Below are positions 16,298 to 21,891 of a DNA stretch of 21,891 bases, one piece after another. The notes beneath the pieces are model-generated. The model worked only from the letters and a program-made list of their open reading frames with translations, was not told the origin of the DNA and searched no databases. This DNA is from Flavobacteriaceae bacterium (GTDB lineage: Bacteria > Bacteroidota > Bacteroidia > Flavobacteriales > Flavobacteriaceae): contig JAAZXZ010000077.1 in assembly GCA_014239895.1 (NCBI GenBank), forward strand, positions 1 through 21,891, written 5' to 3'. The stretch's first letter is position 1, and each line of letters begins with the position of its first letter. Both the position numbers and the translations under genes were made by a program.

Positions 16298-18493
16298 ATG
16301 AAAATCAATGATAACCTTATCTATGATTCATTAAAAAAAATCTTTGGTTTTGATGAATTTAAAGGACTCCAAAAACAGGTAATAAATAGGATATGTGAAG
16401 ACAAGAACACACTTGTTATTATGCCAACAGGTGGTGGAAAATCCTTGTGTTATCAGTTGCCAGCCCTTATAAAAGAAGGAACTACTATTGTTGTCTCACC
16501 TCTTATTGCACTTATGAAAAATCAAGTTGACCAGATAAGAGGTTTTTCTAATATAAATGGAATAGCTCATGTTTTAAATTCTACTTTAACTAAGGATGAG
16601 CAGGAAAAGGTTAAAGATGATGTAAAAAATGGTATCACTAAGCTTTTATATATGGCTCCAGAGTCACTTTCAAAGGATTCTAATATAGAATTCCTTAAAT
16701 CAAATAATATTTCACTATTAGCTATAGATGAGGCTCATTGTATAAGTGAGTGGGGACATGATTTTAGGCCAGAATATAGAAATCTAAGGATAATAGCTGA
16801 TAAAATTGAAAAAAACGTTCCTATTATTGCTCTTACTGCAACAGCCACCCCTAAGGTTCAGTCAGACATATTAAAAAATTTAAACATTTCTGATGCACAG
16901 ATTTTTAAAGCATCATTCAATAGACCAAATCTATTTTATGAGGTGCGTTATAAGAATGATACAGTAAATTCAGATCTGATTAAATTTATTAAAAATAATA
17001 GTAATAAATCAGGTATAATATACTGTTTAAGTAGAAAAAAAGTTGAAGAAATAACTAATTTATTGCAGCTAAATGATATAAAAGCATTGCCGTATCATGC
17101 AGGCTTAGATTTCAAGACAAGATCTAATAATCAAGATTTTTTTTTAAAAGAAGATGCCGATGTGATTGTTGCTACAATTGCCTTTGGTATGGGTATTGAT
17201 AAGCCCAATATAAGATTTGTGATCCATTATGATGTTCCAAAAAGTTTAGAAGGATACTATCAAGAAACTGGTAGAGCAGGAAGAGATGGAGGTGAAGGGC
17301 ATTGTTTAGCATTTTACTCATATAAGGATGTTGAAAAATTAGAAAAATTTATTACTTCTAAAACTAATTCAGAACAACTATTGTATTCTTTATTGTTAGA
17401 AGAGGTGGTTTCTTATTGTGAAACATCTATTTCTAGAAGAAAATATTTACTTAATTATTTTGGAGAAGAATTTGACAATGATACTGGAGATGGAGGTATG
17501 CTAGATGATAATATGGCAAATCCTAAAGAAAAAATTGATGTAAAAAGAGAAATTATAATATTACTTAACCTTATTAAGGAAACAAGACAAATTTATAAAT
17601 CTAAAGAATTGATAGATATATTAATAGGCAATGAAAGCTCTTTAGTTAAATCTCATAAATTAAACGAAAAATCTTTTTTTGGTGTTGGAAAAAGTTATGA
17701 TAAGATTTTTTGGATAGGATTAATTCGACAACTTGTAGTTGCTCGCTTTATAGAAAAGAACATAGAATCTTACGGTATTATTCTAATTAATGAAAAAGGA
17801 AAAAAATATTTATCTACTCCAAAAACATTTAAGATTTCGAAAGATCATAAATACTCTGATCAAGATGATAAAATTTTAACTAGTATTAATCGGGGCGGAT
17901 CAGGTGATTTAGAACTAATGTCAATTTTAAAGAAATTAAGAAAACAAATTGCAAACAAGCTTAATCTTCCCCCATATATAATATTTCAAGATCCCTCTTT
18001 AGAAGACATGACATTAAAATATCCCATAACAATTAGTGAAATAGCTAATATTCATGGAGTAGGTGAGGGCAAGGCAAATAAATATGGAAAAGAATTTGTT
18101 AGTGTAATCTCTAAATATGTAGAAGAAAATAATATTAACAGGATTGATGATTTTGTAGTAAAAACTGCTGGATCTAATTCAGGAATAAAACTTTATATAA
18201 TACAGAGTATTGACAGGAAATTAACTTTTGAGGATATAGCATCTTCTAAAGGTCTTAAAATGAATGAGTTTGTTAAAGAGATGGAGTCAATTATTTATTC
18301 TGGAACTAAGTTAGATATTTCTTATTGTATTGATGATATATTAGATGAGGATCAACAAAATGAAATTAATGATTATTTTATGGAAGCTGAGAGTGATAAT
18401 ATTGAATTGGCAATAGATGAGTTTGATGGTGAATATGAAGAGTTTGAATTAAGGATTTATAGAATAAAATTCTTAAGTGAGTTTGCAAACTAA
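16298..18493 (+). CDS. recQ: ATP-dependent DNA helicase RecQ
   Basis: A superfamily 2, 3'-5' DNA helicase for recombination and fork repair. The motifs are clear: MPTGGGKSLCYQLPAL (42-57), IDEAHCISEWGHDFRPEYR (143-161), TATATP (180-185), IAFGMGIDKP (294-303) and YYQETGRAGRDG (320-331). The RecQ C-terminal winged helix, an HRDC domain (about 525-610) and a further C-terminal extension with an acidic end follow, giving 731 residues. The zinc-binding segment (about 374-409) lacks the four cysteines known from E. coli RecQ: the region after NYFGEEF reads DNDTGDGGMLDDNMANPK. From memory this loss is common in Bacteroidota RecQ. The gene stands alone, divergent from kpsF and followed by a hairpin. 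Confidence 0.96.
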   Translation: MKINDNLIYDSLKKIFGFDEFKGLQKQVINRICEDKNTLVIMPTGGGKSLCYQLPALIKEGTTIVVSPLIALMKNQVDQIRGFSNINGIAHVLNSTLTKDEQEKVKDDVKNGITKLLYMAPESLSKDSNIEFLKSNNISLLAIDEAHCISEWGHDFRPEYRNLRIIADKIEKNVPIIALTATATPKVQSDILKNLNISDAQIFKASFNRPNLFYEVRYKNDTVNSDLIKFIKNNSNKSGIIYCLSRKKVEEITNLLQLNDIKALPYHAGLDFKTRSNNQDFFLKEDADVIVATIAFGMGIDKPNIRFVIHYDVPKSLEGYYQETGRAGRDGGEGHCLAFYSYKDVEKLEKFITSKTNSEQLLYSLLLEEVVSYCETSISRRKYLLNYFGEEFDNDTGDGGMLDDNMANPKEKIDVKREIIILLNLIKETRQIYKSKELIDILIGNESSLVKSHKLNEKSFFGVGKSYDKIFWIGLIRQLVVARFIEKNIESYGIILINEKGKKYLSTPKTFKISKDHKYSDQDDKILTSINRGGSGDLELMSILKKLRKQIANKLNLPPYIIFQDPSLEDMTLKYPITISEIANIHGVGEGKANKYGKEFVSVISKYVEENNINRIDDFVVKTAGSNSGIKLYIIQSIDRKLTFEDIASSKGLKMNEFVKEMESIIYSGTKLDISYCIDDILDEDQQNEINDYFMEAESDNIELAIDEFDGEYEEFELRIYRIKFLSEFAN

Positions 18494-18495
18494 AT

Positions 18496-18519
18496 TTAAT
18501 CTTAACTTAAGAAGATTAA
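18496..18519 (+). terminator. AT-rich hairpin after recQ, possible weak terminator
   Basis: TTAATCTT, an 8-base loop and AAGATTAA form a perfect 8-bp stem, three bases past the recQ stop. There is no good T-run after it, so termination would be weak. A role in mRNA end stability is equally possible. Confidence 0.35.
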
Positions 18520-18529
18520 TCAATAGTTG

Positions 18530-18537
18530 TATATTCG
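18530..18537 (+). promoter_or_regulatory. Candidate -7 element for the prolyl isomerase gene
   Basis: TATATTCG differs at one base from TAnnTTTG and sits 15 bases before the ATG, implying a leader of around 10 bases. A clear -33 element is not visible. Confidence 0.3.
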
Positions 18538-18552
18538 CTCAAATTTTTTATT

Positions 18553-19485
18553 ATGAAGGAAGGTATATACGTAAATCTTGAAACTACTAAAGGATTAATT
18601 GTTATCGCTTTAGAATATGAAAAAACTCCTGGTACAGTTGGAAGTTTTATTTCATTAGCTGAAGGAAAAATAAAAAACTCTTATAAAGATATTGGAAAGC
18701 CTTATTTTGATGGATTAAGTTTTCATAGGGTTATTAATGATTTCATGATTCAAGGAGGCTGTCCTTTGGGAAATGGCACAGGAGATCCTGGATATAAATT
18801 TGATGATGAATTCCATGAAGATCTTAAACATAATTCTGCAGGAATTTTATCCATGGCAAATTCTGGCCCTGGGAGCAATGGGAGTCAATTTTTTATAACA
18901 CATATTGAAACTCCATGGCTGGATAACAAGCATACTGTTTTTGGTAAAGTAATAGAGGGTATGTCGGTAGTAAATTCGATTGAACAAGGTGATGAAATCA
19001 TAAAATTAACAATAAGTAGAGTAGGTGATAAAGCTGAAGGCTTTGATTCGTTAAATTCATTTAATCAGTTTAATAATCAAAAAGAGGAAAGAGAGAAGAA
19101 AATGAAATTAGATTTCAATAATAAAATTGATGAGATTTCAAAAGGTTTTAAGATTACTGATTCGGGGTTGCGTTATAAAATAATTTCAAAAAATAATGGA
19201 AATAAACCAAAAGTTAGTGACACAGTTAAAGTTCATTATAAGGGGCAATTAATTGATGGAACGGTTTTTGACTCTTCTTATAAACGAAATGAGCCAATTG
19301 AATTTAAACTTGGTATAGGTCAAGTTATTAAAGGTTGGGATGAAGGAATAAGTTTGTTGAGTGTTGGTGAAAAGGCAAGATTTTTAATTCCAGGAAATTT
19401 AGCTTATGGTGAAATGGGTGCTGGAGGTATAATCCCACCTAATGCAACTCTAATTTTTGATGTAGAGCTAATTGATATTAGCTAA
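18553..19485 (+). CDS. Dual-family prolyl isomerase: cyclophilin-FKBP fusion
   Basis: A peptidyl-prolyl cis-trans isomerase joining two unrelated folds. Residues 5-158 are a cyclophilin with FHRV (R59), MIQGG (Q67), NGSQFFIT (Q112, F113) and PWLDNKHTVFG (W122, H127). Residues 159-200 form a charged, Lys/Glu-rich helical linker. Residues 201-310 are an FKBP domain with VHYKG (Y229), VFDSS (D240), QVIKGWDEG (W262) and AYG followed by IIPPNATLIFDVEL. Catalytic residues are kept in both halves, so both could be active. There is no signal peptide, so it should be a cytoplasmic folding factor. Such fusions are known as dual-family immunophilins (CFBP order) and have been reported in Flavobacterium. 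Its last 8 bp overlap the convergent thioredoxin-like gene. Confidence 0.95.
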   Translation: MKEGIYVNLETTKGLIVIALEYEKTPGTVGSFISLAEGKIKNSYKDIGKPYFDGLSFHRVINDFMIQGGCPLGNGTGDPGYKFDDEFHEDLKHNSAGILSMANSGPGSNGSQFFITHIETPWLDNKHTVFGKVIEGMSVVNSIEQGDEIIKLTISRVGDKAEGFDSLNSFNQFNNQKEEREKKMKLDFNNKIDEISKGFKITDSGLRYKIISKNNGNKPKVSDTVKVHYKGQLIDGTVFDSSYKRNEPIEFKLGIGQVIKGWDEGISLLSVGEKARFLIPGNLAYGEMGAGGIIPPNATLIFDVELIDIS

Positions 19486-20038
19486 CCTTCCACTTTATAT
19501 TACAACCAATACTTGGTTTTTGTAATTTTTCGTTTACCTTATTTATAATTAAGCAATTTAATGCATGACTTAGGTCATTTCCATCACATGGAAGATTATT
19601 TCCAGGCCTAGAATCATCTAGTTGTCCTCTGTATACTAACTCTAAACCAGAATTATAAACATAAAAATCAGGTGTACATGCTGCATCATATACTATTGCT
19701 GTTTGTTGAGTTTCATCGTATAAATAGGGAAAGCAAAAATTATATTCAATTGCATTTTCCTTCATAAGTTCTGGACTATCTTCAGGATAATTTAAAACAT
19801 CATTACTTGAAATAGCTATAAATTTAATTCCAGATTGCTGATATTTTTTTGCAATTTCAACAATGGTTGCATTTACGTGTTTCACATATGGGCAATGATT
19901 ACATATAAACATTATAACTGTTCCTTTATCCCCTTTTAATTCATCAAGTGATTTAAATGAATTAATAGTTACATCTAGTAAATTAAATTTAGAAGCTTTT
20001 GTTCCTAATGAAACCATATTTGAAGGTGTCTTTGCCAT
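19478..20038 (-). CDS. Thioredoxin-like (redoxin/AhpC-TSA fold) protein
   Basis: A thioredoxin-fold protein of 186 residues in the group of bacterial redoxins with a CNHC active site (C46-N-H-C49, followed by PYVKH). Further landmarks are the segment ISSND (77-81), the cis-proline region ACTPDFYVY (120-128), and the C-terminal GCNIKWK, all typical of this subgroup. It has no signal peptide or membrane segment, so a cytoplasmic thiol-disulfide reductase or peroxiredoxin-like role is expected; the partner is unknown. The second cysteine of CxxC and the extra C121 and C102 could take part in its chemistry. A TAnnTTTG element lies a few bases before the ATG. Confidence 0.88.
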   Translation of the reverse strand: MAKTPSNMVSLGTKASKFNLLDVTINSFKSLDELKGDKGTVIMFICNHCPYVKHVNATIVEIAKKYQQSGIKFIAISSNDVLNYPEDSPELMKENAIEYNFCFPYLYDETQQTAIVYDAACTPDFYVYNSGLELVYRGQLDDSRPGNNLPCDGNDLSHALNCLIINKVNEKLQKPSIGCNIKWKVS

Positions 20039-20042
20039 TTTA

Positions 20043-20050
20043 CAAATTTA
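20043..20050 (-). promoter_or_regulatory. Candidate -7 element for the thioredoxin-like gene
   Basis: The minus strand reads TAAATTTG, a perfect TAnnTTTG match, ending only 5 bases before the ATG at 20038. If it is used, the mRNA would be leaderless or nearly so. No strong -33 match is seen. Confidence 0.35.
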
Positions 20051-20083
20051 ATAAATTGTTGTAATTTTAAATAAAAGTAAATT

Positions 20084-20428
20084 ATGAAACCACATAAAGC
20101 AAGTTTTATTAATGCCATTACCTTAATTTTATTAGGTGCTTGGGCATATATTGATTCAAATTATGCAATAACTGCCTTGATCCCTGTAATATTTGGAGCT
20201 ATAATCCTAGTACTAAATCCGGGCTTAAAACAGGAGAATAATAAAACAGCAGCCCATTTAGTTGTTCTTTTGACTTTCTTGATTCTAGGAGGGTTAATAA
20301 AGCCTCTTACTGGAACTATGGAAAGCGGTAATAACATTGGAATGGTTAGGGTAATTACAATGATGCTAACTACTGCATTTGCACTTGTTACTTTCGTGAA
20401 AAGTTTTATTTCCAACAGGTCTAAATAG
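20084..20428 (+). CDS. Small four-helix membrane protein, function unknown
   Basis: I do not recognise a characterised family. The 114-residue protein has four hydrophobic segments, at about residues 8-24, 26-46, 57-76 and 86-106, with short loops; a KQENNKTA loop separates the second and third. The pattern (FINAITLILLGAWAYI, then VIFGAIILVLNPGL) resembles small uncharacterised inner-membrane proteins found in Bacteroidota. No catalytic motif is seen. It begins 45 bp from the divergent thioredoxin-like gene, and csaA starts 6 bp after its stop, so the two are surely co-transcribed. An overlapping antisense open frame at 20161-20508 is a shadow. Confidence 0.75.
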   Translation: MKPHKASFINAITLILLGAWAYIDSNYAITALIPVIFGAIILVLNPGLKQENNKTAAHLVVLLTFLILGGLIKPLTGTMESGNNIGMVRVITMMLTTAFALVTFVKSFISNRSK

Positions 20429-20434
20429 TCAGGT

Positions 20435-20764
20435 ATGAGTCCTTTATTTACTGCATTTAAAGATCTGGATATTAGAGTTGGAACAATCTTAAGTGCTGAA
20501 GCTTTCAAAGAAGCTATAAAGCCTTCATTTAAATTACAAATTGATTTTGGTGAACTTGGTATTTTAAAATCTTCTGCTCAAATTACTCACAGATATTCAA
20601 CAGAGGATTTAATTAATAAGCAAGTTATTGCGGTTGTAAATTTTCCAAAAAAACAAATTGCAAATTTTATAAGCGAATGCCTTGTCTTAGGCGCTGTAAA
20701 TGAAAAAGATGTAATACTGATTTCTCCTGAAGACACAGTTATGAATGGGCTAAGAATTCATTAA
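20435..20764 (+). CDS. csaA: CsaA-like tRNA-binding/chaperone protein
   Basis: A 109-residue stand-alone tRNA-binding (OB-fold) domain of the CsaA type; in Bacillus subtilis CsaA acts as a chaperone linked to protein export. Visible are DIRVGTI (12-18), KPSFKLQIDFGELG (29-42), SSAQITHRYS (46-55), QVIAVVNFPKKQIANFISE (63-81) and the closing MNGLRIH. This is the full family pattern. It is second in a two-gene unit with the small membrane protein. Its stop is one base from the stop of the convergent peptidase gene. Whether it acts with SecA is not shown by the context, since secA lies 11 kb away. Confidence 0.93.
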   Translation: MSPLFTAFKDLDIRVGTILSAEAFKEAIKPSFKLQIDFGELGILKSSAQITHRYSTEDLINKQVIAVVNFPKKQIANFISECLVLGAVNEKDVILISPEDTVMNGLRIH

Positions 20765-20765
20765 A

Positions 20766-21891
20766 TTAGAACTGATCACTAAAATAAATAGCATTTACTA
20801 ATAATTTATTAGTACCGTACCAGAAAGCTCTGAAGTTTGTATTATCTGTAATTGAAATAATTTTTCCTTTATTTAGTTTATTAATTTTTAAAGGAACAGT
20901 TGATTTTAAATTATTAAGATTATTTTCAGATATGTAACCGCTTAATAGAGGCTTTTCAGAATATCTTATAGGATTATTATAACTATCCTTGTCAGCTTCA
21001 ATAAATAGTGTGCTATTTCTAAAAAGTGAAATAGAATTATTTTTAAAGCCAAAATTTATAGGATGAGTTCTATCAATATTTGCTTCAAAGATTGCACCTC
21101 CAATTGCTTGTGATCCAAAATAGTTTCTTTTTTCCTCAAAGGAAATATTTTTTGCTGTACGCTCAGTTTCCTTAAAATTATATTCTACAAGATTATTTTT
21201 TTCCACCCATTTTAAGGAATTCTTATAAGCAATAAGTGTCCCTCCATTTTCTATCCATTTTTTTATTTTATCAGAGTTTTTGCTATTTAATCCTCTACTA
21301 CTTGGCATTATAATAGTTGAATAGTCACTTATTTTTGCTGAAGATAAATTTCTTACATCAAGTTTTGTTAGTTTAATGTTATATCTAGTATCAAATAAAT
21401 GCCATATTTCACCGCAGTCATACGCACTAAAGCCGTCTCCTACTAATAGGGCTATTTTTTTCTTGGATATTCTTCTAAAATGATTACTTCCTAAATCTAT
21501 ACCATCAGCTAGACCTGTATTAACTCCATGAATAGTTATAGAGTTCTCTTTAGCAAGTTTATTTAAGAAATTATAAGTACTATCAATTCCCTTATTAAAT
21601 ACTGGCACTAGTATTGTCCCGTAATCAAAAGCCTTATTATCTATATTAAATCTTTTTAACGCTACTTTAGCAATCATATCATTGTTTAAAATTTTATTTA
21701 AAACTTTAGGTGTATAATATTCATGCCATTCCATTAAGTAAGCATAATTTGTTTTCTTAGTTACTCCTCCTGTATTAGTTGAAAATTCTAGATTTTTATC
21801 ACCTGCATTATTCATGTCAACATTCATATCATAATCTAAATTAAATGCAAGAGGTAAAGTCCAAGCAGAAACATCATAAAACAAGCTATCC
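20766..21891 (-). CDS. M14-type zinc carboxypeptidase, C-terminal part (partial)
   Basis: This is the C-terminal region of a large secreted metallopeptidase of the M14 group common in Flavobacteriia. The opening segment, DSLFYDVSAWTLPLAFNLDY, follows the catalytic domain in those proteins. A Rossmann/class I glutamine amidotransferase-like domain follows, with ALLVGDGFSAYDCGEIWHLF, then YSTIIMPSSRG and WIENGGTLIAY. The frame stays open through base 21891, so the true start and the zinc-binding residues lie beyond the window. A TTG at 21884 is simply an internal leucine codon. About 375 codons are present. The protein ends in YFSDQF with no obvious type IX sorting domain. The assignment rests on the C-terminal part only, so the peptidase activity is inferred. 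Confidence 0.7.
   Translation of the reverse strand, partial: DSLFYDVSAWTLPLAFNLDYDMNVDMNNAGDKNLEFSTNTGGVTKKTNYAYLMEWHEYYTPKVLNKILNNDMIAKVALKRFNIDNKAFDYGTILVPVFNKGIDSTYNFLNKLAKENSITIHGVNTGLADGIDLGSNHFRRISKKKIALLVGDGFSAYDCGEIWHLFDTRYNIKLTKLDVRNLSSAKISDYSTIIMPSSRGLNSKNSDKIKKWIENGGTLIAYKNSLKWVEKNNLVEYNFKETERTAKNISFEEKRNYFGSQAIGGAIFEANIDRTHPINFGFKNNSISLFRNSTLFIEADKDSYNNPIRYSEKPLLSGYISENNLNNLKSTVPLKINKLNKGKIISITDNTNFRAFWYGTNKLLVNAIYFSDQF

Noticed and set aside
20161..20508. 115-codon open frame on the minus strand over the small membrane protein and csaA
   Set aside because: It is a hydrophobic shadow of two co-transcribed genes, one of them the well-recognised csaA. Its length is about that of the membrane protein, but only the plus-strand frame has tight operon spacing to csaA.
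21882..21884. TTG start for the last minus-strand open frame
   Set aside because: The frame continues upstream to the window edge and the sequence there matches the middle of a larger peptidase, so this is an internal leucine codon.

Overview
This is an AT-rich, gene-dense stretch of a Bacteroidota chromosome, most likely from a marine, streamlined member of the Flavobacteriia. The evidence is the gene set: a long SecA without the usual zinc tail, a PorV/PorQ-family outer-membrane protein, an Lnb (DUF4105) lipoprotein acyltransferase, a cyclophilin-FKBP fusion, a RecQ lacking the zinc cysteines, and a DUF2795 protein. Shine-Dalgarno sites are generally absent, and several TAnnTTTG promoter elements are present. 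I see no tRNA, rRNA, CRISPR array or transposase, and no gene-free stretch longer than about 160 bases.

Layout. Bases 1-5225 (mostly minus strand) hold an envelope-sugar cassette: a GT2 polyprenyl-phosphate sugar synthase, a tandem LAB_N membrane protein and, cut off by the window edge, an ArnT/PMT-like glycosyltransferase. The last two were apparently adjacent once. They are now separated by about 3.1 kb carrying a lipoprotein sulfatase (+) and a lipoprotein PhoD-like phosphatase (-), bounded by two copies of a ~57-bp direct repeat. Each copy still shows remnants of both cassette genes, so the pair looks like an insertion that duplicated the junction. This is the most distinctive feature of the window.

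Bases 5227-12797 (all minus): meaB, secA, a small acidic DUF2795 protein, a PduO-type cobalamin adenosyltransferase, the Lnb-like acyltransferase and the PorV/PorQ-family protein. The last four are read in the order PorV-like, lnb, ATR, DUF2795 and end at a good intrinsic terminator just upstream of the secA promoter. MeaB and the adenosyltransferase both serve adenosylcobalamin-dependent methylmalonyl-CoA mutase, which is not in the window.

Bases 12935-18493: pssA (+) converges on a tightly overlapped minus operon kpsF-tatC-lptB (Kdo precursor synthesis, Tat export, LPS transport ATPase); recQ (+) diverges from kpsF. Bases 18553-21891: a dual-family prolyl isomerase (+), a CNHC thioredoxin-like protein (-), a two-gene unit of a small membrane protein and csaA (+), and the C-terminal part of a large M14-type carboxypeptidase (-) that runs off the end. 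Convergent neighbours touch or overlap at four places, in keeping with a compact genome. Overall the window is mostly envelope biogenesis and export functions mixed with housekeeping genes.
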